This document shows, one piece after another, positions 1 through 6,977 of a DNA stretch of 17,905 nt (its first letter is position 1; each line of letters opens with the position of its first letter). The notes below the pieces were generated by a model. That model had not been told where the DNA came from. It saw nothing but the letters and a program-made list of their open reading frames with translations, and did not search any database. The stretch covers positions 1 to 17,905 of the forward strand of contig JADHWW010000137.1 in assembly GCA_016783285.1 (NCBI GenBank), in the 5' to 3' direction. Source of the stretch: Anaerolineae bacterium. Its GTDB lineage: Bacteria; Chloroflexota; Anaerolineae; B4-G1. The position numbers and the translations under genes are program-made.

Positions 1-1774
1 GCCCGCAGGAGCCCGTATTTTGCACGCCGATTACGGCCCCGTGGAGGCCACCATCGAACTGGACACTCCCGTCCCCTTCCGCGCCCGCTACCTGGCTTTT
101 TACTACCCCGGCTGGCGCGTCACCGTGGACGGCGACCCCGTCCCCATCGCCCCCACCGAGCCCGACGGTCTCATCTCCTTCGACGTACCCGCCGGCCGCC
201 ACACCATCCGCATCCGCTTCGGCGAAACCCCCCTCCGCCTCATCGCCGACGCCATCTCCCTCCTCAGTCTCGCTGCCCTCGTCGCCCTGCTCATCATCCC
301 CACCCGCCATTCTCCATCCTCCACCCGCCATTCTCCATTCTCCACCCGCCATTCTCCATTCTCCATCCTCCATTCTTCATTCTCCATCCTCCTCGCCCTT
401 GCTCTACTCATCGCCAAGGTGACCATCATCGACCGTGTAGACACCCCCCTCCGCCGCGCCAACCTCGTAGATGGCCGCCTGCGCGACGTGGACGTTCCCG
501 CCGAGATCACCTTCGGCGACGAATTTGTCCTCCTGGGTCACGACGCTCTGCCCGAAAGCGTTGCCAGCGGCGAACGATTCGAGATCAAGACCTATTGGCG
601 GGCGCTTCAGCCTGGCGGCCCCGACTATGGCATCACCGTCAACGTCGTGGACGCGGAGGGCTATCGCTGGAACGGCGCCGACATTCGCCCGCCCCGCTGG
701 CACCGCACGCCGCCCCCCGTGTGGGAGTGGCCGCCCGACCAGTACGCCATCGTTGCCCTCTCCGTCCCGCTTCTTCCCGGCACGCCCCCGGGCGACTACA
801 CCGTCGAAGTGGTCGCCTTCGACCAGGACACCCTGGCCCCCCTCACCGCCCACGATGCGAATGGGCGCGTCCTCGGCCCGGCGCTGCCCCTGGGCCAGAT
901 CACCGTCGCCGCCCCGCGCCATCCCGCCGACCCCGACGTGCTGGGCATCCGCCACCGTCTCGACGCCTCCCTCGGCCCCCTCACCCTGCTCGGCGCCGAC
1001 TTTGACCGCGACGAAGCCGCCCCCGGCGACCCCGTCCTGCTCACCACCTTCTGGCGCGCCAATGGAGCAGAGGAGCAGAGGAGCAGAGAAGCAGAGGGGC
1101 AGGACCTTACTGCACATCTGGTCCTTCTCGCCCCGGACGGTTCCACCGCTGCCGAGTATGACTTCCCACCCACCGCCCCCTGGCACCCCACCTCTACCTG
1201 GCACCCAGGCGACGTCTGGCGCGGCCAACACCTCCTCCATCTCCCCGCCCACCTCGACACCGCCGCCTACACCTGGACCATACAACTCGCCCAGTCACCC
1301 AGTCGCCCAATCACCCAATTATCCATCACCGCCCCCGACCGCACCTTCACTCCCTCACCGGTAGACACAGAGATAGGCACCCGCCTGGGCAACGTCGCCA
1401 CCCTGGTAGGAGTCACCCAGTCACCCAGTCACCCAATCACCATCACCCTTGTCTGGCGCGCTGAAGCGGAGACCCACACCTCCTACCACGTCTTCCTGCA
1501 CCTCATCGGCCCCGACCCTTCGACAGGCTCAGGGCAGCGCGGTGCGCTGGTGGCCCAATCCGACGGCGTCCCTGCCAACTGGACCCGTCCCACCACCGGC
1601 TGGCTGCCCGGCGAGTACATCACCGATGCACACACCCTCACCATCCCACCCGACGCGCCAGCAGGCGACTACACCCTCTATGCCGGTCTGTACGTCCCCG
1701 GCGGCGAGCGGGTCACCGCCCCCGACGGCTCCGACACCATCCTGCTGACCACAATCACGGTACAAGCCCAATGA
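1..1774 (+). CDS. C-terminal part of a large membrane protein with beta-sandwich modules (YfhO/GT-C-like), 5' partial
   Basis: The frame is open from the left edge, so the TTG at 20 is not taken as a start and the gene begins outside the window. The first visible part (YYPGW, VDG, DGLISFDVPAGRHTIRI, then a hydrophobic helix) resembles the C-terminal end of YfhO-type polytopic membrane proteins. A repeat-encoded linker and a second hydrophobic segment (ILLALALLIAKV) follow. Three related beta-rich modules come next, counted from codon 20: about residues 157-300, 315-445 and 450-584. Each has an aromatic strand such as TYWRA, FWRA or LVWRA, and modules 1 and 3 end in a GDYT strand. These modules probably lie outside the membrane. 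A role in surface glycan synthesis is inferred from the neighbours. Four kinds of short repeat sit in frame inside the gene. The stop TGA overlaps the next start as ATGA. Confidence 0.8.
   Translation, partial: PAGARILHADYGPVEATIELDTPVPFRARYLAFYYPGWRVTVDGDPVPIAPTEPDGLISFDVPAGRHTIRIRFGETPLRLIADAISLLSLAALVALLIIPTRHSPSSTRHSPFSTRHSPFSILHSSFSILLALALLIAKVTIIDRVDTPLRRANLVDGRLRDVDVPAEITFGDEFVLLGHDALPESVASGERFEIKTYWRALQPGGPDYGITVNVVDAEGYRWNGADIRPPRWHRTPPPVWEWPPDQYAIVALSVPLLPGTPPGDYTVEVVAFDQDTLAPLTAHDANGRVLGPALPLGQITVAAPRHPADPDVLGIRHRLDASLGPLTLLGADFDRDEAAPGDPVLLTTFWRANGAEEQRSREAEGQDLTAHLVLLAPDGSTAAEYDFPPTAPWHPTSTWHPGDVWRGQHLLHLPAHLDTAAYTWTIQLAQSPSRPITQLSITAPDRTFTPSPVDTEIGTRLGNVATLVGVTQSPSHPITITLVWRAEAETHTSYHVFLHLIGPDPSTGSGQRGALVAQSDGVPANWTRPTTGWLPGEYITDAHTLTIPPDAPAGDYTLYAGLYVPGGERVTAPDGSDTILLTTITVQAQ
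301..384 (+). repeat. Four tandem 21-nt units made of heptamers, in frame inside a CDS
   Basis: Four 21-nt units lie at 301-321, 322-342, 343-363 and 364-384. The second and third are identical, the first differs slightly and the fourth is degenerate. Each unit is three heptamers of the CATTCTC type (CACCCGC, CATTCTC, CATYCTC). Because 21 nt is seven codons the frame is kept, and the product is a seven-residue repeat of the form TRHSPFS placed between two hydrophobic segments. Confidence 0.9.
1064..1103 (+). repeat. Octamer run GGAGCAGA, five units, inside a CDS
   Basis: Three perfect GGAGCAGA units (1064-1087) are followed by two variants (GAAGCAGA, GGGGCAGG). The run encodes an acidic/polar stretch (GAEEQRSREAEGQ) directly after the FWRA strand of the second beta module. 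It probably sits in a surface loop. Confidence 0.85.
1287..1318 (+). repeat. Octamer run TCRCCCAR, four units, inside a CDS
   Basis: Four units (TCGCCCAG, TCACCCAG, TCGCCCAA, TCACCCAA) encode QSPSRPITQ. They lie at the end of the second beta module, between it and the third. Confidence 0.8.
1413..1444 (+). repeat. Second octamer run TCACCCAR inside the same CDS
   Basis: Three TCACCCAR units plus one degenerate unit encode TQSPSHPITI, just before the LVWRA strand of the third beta module. This is the same octamer family as at 1287-1318, about 100 nt upstream. Confidence 0.75.
1516..1539 (+). repeat. 24-nt CTTCGACAGGCTCAGG element, in frame
   Basis: The imperfect palindrome CCCTTCGACAGGCTCAGGG (1516-1534), followed by cagcg, inserts the residues PSTGSGQR between LIGPD and GALVAQSDG. 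The equivalent stretch of the paralogous module near 9550-9590 (VLAADGHLIAQHDG) lacks these residues, so this looks like a 24-nt in-frame insertion. A related element on the other strand is at 6998-7021. Confidence 0.75.
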
Positions 1775-4335
1775 CTCATCTCACGCAACACGCATCTCGC
1801 AATTCGCAATTCGCATCTCGCAATTCGCAATTCGACCTCGCCATCCTCGCGGTCTACATCCTGATCAGTTTCATTCTCACCCTGCCCCTCCCTCTCACGA
1901 TGCACCGGTGCCTTATCGGCGACAACATTGACGTATGGATAAATCCTTGGGCCAACTGGTGGACGCAGAAAGCCCTCTCAGAGAGATTGCCTTTCTATTA
2001 CACCCACTACCTGTTCTACCCGCAAGGCGTCAGTCTAGTCTACCATAGCTTTAGCCACACCAATACTGCTCTGTGGTTGCTCTTGCGAAACCTGGTCGGT
2101 GATCTGCCCGCATACAACCTCACCGTCCTTGCGACCTATCCCCTCTCAGCCTTCACCCTCTATCTCCTCGCCTACTACTTTACCAAATCCCGCCCCGCCG
2201 CTTTTGTCGCCGGCATCATCTTTGCCTTCAGTCCCTACCACGTCGCCGAAAGTTCCCATCCCGTCCTCGGCACGATACAGTGGATTCCGCTTTTTATGCT
2301 TTCGCTGGAAAAGGCCATCACCCAGAAGAAGATCAAGGCAGGACTATCGGCGGCCTTTTGGTTGTGGCTGACCGCCCTCTCGGGATGGCATCTCTTGACT
2401 CTGGCGCTCTCTCTAGGGATATGCCGCGCCCTCTACCTGCTATTCACGGAGCATCAGTGGAAAAGCCGGAGAGTCCGGCAGGGCTTGCTGATCGCGCTGA
2501 TCGCTTTTGCGATCTTGACACTTCCTTTTATGTGGCCTCTGTTGCGCGAACAATTCACCAGCGCTATCCCCAGCTATATGCTCGCTTACCGGACTTCGTT
2601 CGCAGGCACCGACATTCTGGCATTCTTCACCCCTAGCAATTATCACCCGTTGTTGGGGCCCTTTGTCGATACACTGTATGAACAATTTTACCCAGAACGC
2701 TGGAAGAAACCCGCGTTTATCGGTTACTCGGTTCTGGCTCTGGGATGCATAGGTATCTTGCGCGGTGGACGGCGAGGGCGATTCTGGTGGATAGCGAGCA
2801 TCGCGTTGTTCATTCTTGCGCTGGGGCCACGTCCTCGGGTGCTCGGCAAGCCTCTTTTTTCACATCCTTTACCTTGGGGTATCCCCTTGATCCGACTTAT
2901 CCGCCATGCTCAGCGGGTCAACATACTGCTTACCCTCTGCTGGTCATTGCTAGCAGCCTGGGGGTGCGCTGCTCTCCTGCGGAGACTTAAATCGCAGCGC
3001 CAGGCATATCTACTGATAGCAGGTATATTGATCCTGACCGCTTTCGAGTACTGTCCTGTTCCCTTTCCCAGTACTTGCGTGGAAGTGCCCTGCTTCTACA
3101 TCGAATTGGCACAAGAATCGGGCGACTTTGCCATCCTGGAAATACCGATGGGACGATCGCCCACCACCAAGATTAGCATGTATTACCAGACCATCCACGA
3201 ACGGCCGCTGGTGGACGGCGTTGTCTCGCGTACGCCTGCCTACGCCTACGATTTTATCGAACGCAACCCGTTGCTCTCGCTGCTCCACCAGTACAGTCTT
3301 CCTGAGTATGAAGGCGCCTTCTCATTACCGTTCCCCGATATGTCACGCCAACTGGACGCCCTCGCCGACGTCGGGATCCGCTACATCGTCTTCCACCGCG
3401 ACAGGATACCCCCTGCGATGCTCGCTGCCTGGCAGTCCTTCGTCGTCGTGGATCCCGTCTACGAGGACCCAAGCCTCGTTGCATACCACACTCGTCCCGT
3501 AGCAGGCGTGGATTACAGAGCCTCGGCTCGCCTCACCGAGGAACTGGGACTGGTGAAAACGGACAATCTCTTGCCACCTGCCGTCTCACAGGCTTCGTGG
3601 TTGCAATTTGATCTTCACTGGGTAGCACTGGAGGCGCCCTCCCATGAGTATAACTACCGGGTGACTCTGCGCGACGCCACTGGCGAAGCGGTTGCCACGT
3701 ACGATGTGGCACTTGCCCCCCAATGGGCAACGTCCCGGTGGCCAGCGGGGAACTTATTCACATCTCACTTCACCGGCCAGATTGATCCGTTTCTACCGGC
3801 GGGTCACTATCAGGTCGTCGTGGAACTCGTTGATCCGGTAACCGTTGAGAGGATAGGTACCTTCGCCAATCTCGGTTTCTTGAAGGTACAGGCCCTATCC
3901 CGCCAGTACGCCCATCCCCAGGTGTCCACCGAAGTGAAAGCTGTCTTCGGCGACCAGATTCGTCTCATCGGCTATGACGTGGAACAGACGACAGTGCATC
4001 TGAACCTCACCCTTTATTGGCAGGCTGTGTGCCGGATGGAGCGAAACTATAAAGTATTTGTGCACTTATCCTCCTTGAAGAATGGCACAATCGTGGCTCA
4101 GCATGACAACATGCCGCATAACTGGACATATCTAACGTCCTGGTGGGAGAAAGATGAAGTCGTCACCGACACCATCACTTTGGACGTGAGCGGATTGAGC
4201 CCGGGACGCTACGAGGTGTCCGTCGGAATATATGATCCTGATATCACGGAGCGACTGCACGTAGTAGATCGGAGCGGTGCACCGCTGTCCCAACGGAAGC
4301 TCGTACTGCCTTTCATTCTTGACATCACTGGATAG
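1771..4335 (+). CDS. Polytopic GT-C-like membrane protein with two C-terminal beta modules
   Basis: The product is 854 aa. About ten hydrophobic segments span residues 22-430. After the first comes an acidic motif (GDNIDVW, residues 50-56) and then FYPQGVSLVYHSF, the kind of post-TM1 acidic loop that carries catalysis in GT-C glycosyltransferases. A soluble stretch (about 430-575) and two beta modules (about 585-715 and 720-850) follow. The whole architecture is shared with the next gene, so they are paralogues. A polyprenyl-linked sugar transferase is a reasonable inference, but no substrate can be named and transfer activity is not shown. The start ATG overlaps the upstream stop (ATGA), with no good ribosome-binding site visible. 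The first 21 residues come from a heptamer repeat, so the true start could lie slightly downstream. Confidence 0.85.
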   Translation: MTHLTQHASRNSQFASRNSQFDLAILAVYILISFILTLPLPLTMHRCLIGDNIDVWINPWANWWTQKALSERLPFYYTHYLFYPQGVSLVYHSFSHTNTALWLLLRNLVGDLPAYNLTVLATYPLSAFTLYLLAYYFTKSRPAAFVAGIIFAFSPYHVAESSHPVLGTIQWIPLFMLSLEKAITQKKIKAGLSAAFWLWLTALSGWHLLTLALSLGICRALYLLFTEHQWKSRRVRQGLLIALIAFAILTLPFMWPLLREQFTSAIPSYMLAYRTSFAGTDILAFFTPSNYHPLLGPFVDTLYEQFYPERWKKPAFIGYSVLALGCIGILRGGRRGRFWWIASIALFILALGPRPRVLGKPLFSHPLPWGIPLIRLIRHAQRVNILLTLCWSLLAAWGCAALLRRLKSQRQAYLLIAGILILTAFEYCPVPFPSTCVEVPCFYIELAQESGDFAILEIPMGRSPTTKISMYYQTIHERPLVDGVVSRTPAYAYDFIERNPLLSLLHQYSLPEYEGAFSLPFPDMSRQLDALADVGIRYIVFHRDRIPPAMLAAWQSFVVVDPVYEDPSLVAYHTRPVAGVDYRASARLTEELGLVKTDNLLPPAVSQASWLQFDLHWVALEAPSHEYNYRVTLRDATGEAVATYDVALAPQWATSRWPAGNLFTSHFTGQIDPFLPAGHYQVVVELVDPVTVERIGTFANLGFLKVQALSRQYAHPQVSTEVKAVFGDQIRLIGYDVEQTTVHLNLTLYWQAVCRMERNYKVFVHLSSLKNGTIVAQHDNMPHNWTYLTSWWEKDEVVTDTITLDVSGLSPGRYEVSVGIYDPDITERLHVVDRSGAPLSQRKLVLPFILDITG
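1791..1832 (+). repeat. Two perfect 21-nt units of heptamers at the start of a CDS
   Basis: Two identical 21-nt units (1791-1811, 1812-1832), each made of the heptamers CGCATCT, CGCAATT and CGCAATT, encode ASRNSQF twice near the N-terminus of the GT-C-like protein, just before its first transmembrane helix. Confidence 0.9.
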
Positions 4336-4341
4336 TCTGCG

Positions 4342-4389
4342 GTGCTAAACGCCGCCACCTGGCAACCCGGCGATGTCTGGCGCGAATAG
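4342..4389 (+). pseudogene. Remnant of a beta module between the two GT-C-like paralogues
   Basis: Between the stop at 4335 and the next promoter, a short open stretch encodes AATWQPGDVWRE followed by TAG (4387-4389). Bases 4357-4383 match 1196-1222 of the first gene (TWHPGDVWR) at 24 of 27 positions. This is best read as a leftover of a module from a deleted or recombined gene copy. It is too short to be a gene. Confidence 0.5.
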
Positions 4390-4394
4390 TGTGG

Positions 4395-4400
4395 TAAAAT
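4395..4400 (+). promoter_or_regulatory. Possible -10 box (TAAAAT) for the second GT-C-like paralogue
   Basis: TAAAAT lies 36 nt before the chosen ATG. The -35 region at the right distance is poor (GATGTC, 4372-4377), so this is tentative. It is supported by being in the only sizeable gap within the four-gene run. Confidence 0.3.
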
Positions 4401-4436
4401 GTGCGTATGGTCACAACATCCAATCGGAGGCAGATA

Positions 4437-6977
4437 ATGCAGGATGCTACACCTCGTCCGAGTGAGGTGTTCCTTGGGCGCATCTACCGTCAACGGGAGA
4501 CTATCTGGGTCTTGTTCGCCTATGTTTTGCTGACGGTAGTAATGACCTGGCCGCTCGCTGCCCGGCTGGGGACACACCTGGCAGGGGGCGGAGACCTGTG
4601 GGCTCACCAATGGACCTTCTGGTGGGTGAAACGGTCTATTTTGGAGGGACACAGCCCATTTTACACCGATCTTCTATTCTATCCTCAGGGCGTGTCGCTG
4701 ACTTACCATAACTTCGCCTGGCTCAACATCGCCGTATGGCTGCCTCTGCAAGCGATTGTAGGGAGGGTCATTGCTTATAACGTGATTTTCATCACCGTCT
4801 TCGCTCTGAACGGCTTCGCCATGTACTTGCTGGCCCGCGAAGTGACAGGTTCAAAACCGGCGGCGTTCATCGGCGGTTTGGTCTACGGGTTCTGGCCCTA
4901 TACTCTGTCCCACTACGAGCATCCCAACCTGATCGCTACCTGCTGGGTTCCCCTGGTGCTTCTCTACCTGCGACGCACGTTGCAGGGAGGCCAGAAACGG
5001 GATGCGCTTCTGGCAGCCTTCTTCCTGTTTCTCACCGGACTGACCCGCTGGCACCTGTTGATCATGGGCGGGGTAATCATCGGCCTGTATCTGCTCTACC
5101 AATGTCTGGTGGACAAAGCCTGCCGCACCCGGCGCACTCTGGGTCTACTGGTGCTAATCGTGCTTGTCACGGGGATACTGCTGACTCCCTTGGCGGCTCC
5201 TCTAGTCATCGCCCAACTAACCCGGCTCCACCCAGAGGATATTTTCATTGACGAACAGACCACAGCACAGACAGATTTGCTGGCCTACGTGCTGCCCAGA
5301 CGTTATCACCCTCTGTGGGGTGATGCGGTCTCCCCGCTCTACGAGAACTTCAACGTCAATAAAATCTATGTCGCTTTCCTCGGCTATACGATCATCGCTC
5401 TGGCGCTGTATGGTGCCACAAGGAATTGGCGACAGGCTCGCTTCTGGATACTGGCGGCAGTGGTGTACATCGCCCTGGCCCTCGGCCCTCAACTGCGCGT
5501 CAGCGGCCAACTCTATCCCCAGGTTCCGATGCCCTATCGGTTGGTAGGCGACCTGTTTTTCATACGCATCCTGCGCAAACCCGATCGCTTCAACATATTT
5601 CTGGGACTCCCGATAGGAATGTTGACATCGCTGGGCGTGAGGGCTCTCCTGCATCAACGTCCCTTTGACCTGAAGTCGGCTCTGTTGGTGGGTGTGGCAG
5701 GGACATTGGTCTTAGGCGAATACTGCTCTGTACCCTACCCAACGGAGCCTCCTTTCACCCCAGCCTGGTACAGTCAACTGGCCCAGGAACCCGGCGATTT
5801 CGCCATACTGGACCTGCCGACCCACGGTCACACCTTTGACAAACACTATATGTTCTACCAGACCACTCACGGCAAACCCTTGGTCGAGGGGAAGACCGCC
5901 CGTCCTCCTCGCGAGGCCCTTGCCTTCATCAACAGCGTCCCTTTCCTGAAGTACGTGCGCCAGCACAATGCTATGGACCCGGCTCTGGTGGACGTATCCC
6001 ATCAGTTGCGCCCACTGGCCGAAGCCGGTATTCGCTACATCATTCTCCACAAGAAATTCGCCGGTCCGAACCAATTGGCCACCTGGCAGGATTGGCTGAC
6101 CTTTGAGCCATATCACGAGGACGCGGACGTGGTCGTTTACCGCACCGACCCGCACCCAGAGCGTGATTTCGTCCTGGCTCACAATATGACCGATGAAATC
6201 GGCCTCATCCGAGCCACCTCCACGCCCACTGGGACTACCCAGGCCGGCTTGATCCAGGCGGATGTCCGTTGGGGAAGTGCTGCTGCACCCGGTCGGGATT
6301 ACGACGTGTGTCTGAATCTGATCAACACTGCTGGCAAGGCAGCCCAATCGCACTGCGAGTTGCTCTCCCCAACCTGGCCCACATCCCGCTGGGAGGCAGG
6401 TGAGGTGGTGCGCGGTGCCTATGCCCTGCAAGTGAGCCCTTTTCTGGAGCCGGGAACGTACTCGTTGACGTTGACCCTGACGGATAGTGCTCCTGCAGGA
6501 CATCCGTTCGTCCTGGGCTCGTTACGGGTAGACCCGCTACCTCGCGTTTTTGTCGAGCCCAGACCGGCGCATCGGCTGCACGTCCTCTGGGGGGATGTCG
6601 TTCTTCTCCGAGGATACGATCTGCAACTCTCTGCCGAGGCACTGGATTTGACCCTCTACTGGCAGGCTATGTGTCGAATGGAGCGAGACTACAAAGTCTT
6701 CGTCCACTTATCCTCCCTGAACGATGGCACACTCGTGGCTCAGGACGATAGCGTGCCGCGTCGCTGGACATATCCAACGTCGTGGTGGGAGAAAGATGAG
6801 ATCATCACCGACACCATCACTTTGGACGTGAGCGGATTGAGCGCGGGACGCTACGAGGTAGCCGTCGGAATATGCGATTCTGGCACCCTGGAACGCTTGC
6901 CTGTGGTAGATCAGACCGGCGCATCGCTGCCCGAACAAAAACTCGTACTGCCCGATATTACGGTAAAAACCCAATGA
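4437..6977 (+). CDS. Polytopic GT-C-like membrane protein, paralogue of the preceding gene
   Basis: The start is ATG 4437, because a strong ribosome-binding site (CGGAGG, 4425-4430) lies 6 nt upstream. The earlier in-frame GTG at 4401 has none. The product is 846 aa. The first hydrophobic helix (about 22-42) is followed by GGGDLWAHQWTFWW (acidic residue D53) and FYPQGVSLTYHNF, matching the preceding gene. Further hydrophobic helices run to about residue 430, then a soluble stretch and two beta modules (about 575-705 and 713-846). The last module is nearly the same at DNA level as that of the preceding gene, whereas the N-terminal halves have diverged. It probably acts in the envelope on lipid-linked sugars, by analogy with GT-C enzymes. 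The stop overlaps the next start as ATGA. Confidence 0.87.
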   Translation: MQDATPRPSEVFLGRIYRQRETIWVLFAYVLLTVVMTWPLAARLGTHLAGGGDLWAHQWTFWWVKRSILEGHSPFYTDLLFYPQGVSLTYHNFAWLNIAVWLPLQAIVGRVIAYNVIFITVFALNGFAMYLLAREVTGSKPAAFIGGLVYGFWPYTLSHYEHPNLIATCWVPLVLLYLRRTLQGGQKRDALLAAFFLFLTGLTRWHLLIMGGVIIGLYLLYQCLVDKACRTRRTLGLLVLIVLVTGILLTPLAAPLVIAQLTRLHPEDIFIDEQTTAQTDLLAYVLPRRYHPLWGDAVSPLYENFNVNKIYVAFLGYTIIALALYGATRNWRQARFWILAAVVYIALALGPQLRVSGQLYPQVPMPYRLVGDLFFIRILRKPDRFNIFLGLPIGMLTSLGVRALLHQRPFDLKSALLVGVAGTLVLGEYCSVPYPTEPPFTPAWYSQLAQEPGDFAILDLPTHGHTFDKHYMFYQTTHGKPLVEGKTARPPREALAFINSVPFLKYVRQHNAMDPALVDVSHQLRPLAEAGIRYIILHKKFAGPNQLATWQDWLTFEPYHEDADVVVYRTDPHPERDFVLAHNMTDEIGLIRATSTPTGTTQAGLIQADVRWGSAAAPGRDYDVCLNLINTAGKAAQSHCELLSPTWPTSRWEAGEVVRGAYALQVSPFLEPGTYSLTLTLTDSAPAGHPFVLGSLRVDPLPRVFVEPRPAHRLHVLWGDVVLLRGYDLQLSAEALDLTLYWQAMCRMERDYKVFVHLSSLNDGTLVAQDDSVPRRWTYPTSWWEKDEIITDTITLDVSGLSAGRYEVAVGICDSGTLERLPVVDQTGASLPEQKLVLPDITVKTQ

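Noticed and set aside
301..384. Possible CRISPR-like array
   Set aside because: The units are directly adjacent with no spacers and are built of 7-nt subunits.
404..1285. Long open frame on the minus strand (293 codons) and overlapping plus frame at 471-1364
   Set aside because: Both lie over a gene with clear modules and show low-complexity Gly/Val or Pro/Ser composition typical of shadow frames in C-rich coding DNA.
4401..4436. Earlier GTG start for the second GT-C-like paralogue
   Set aside because: It has no ribosome-binding site and begins at the possible -10 box; ATG 4437 has CGGAGG at the right distance.
5712..6503. 263-codon minus-strand open frame
   Set aside because: Fully inside the GT-C-like paralogue, with no recognisable motif and no ribosome-binding site advantage.
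6872..6973. Earlier start for the GT39 gene
   Set aside because: It would overlap the previous gene by about 100 nt in sequence that is conserved as that gene's last module.
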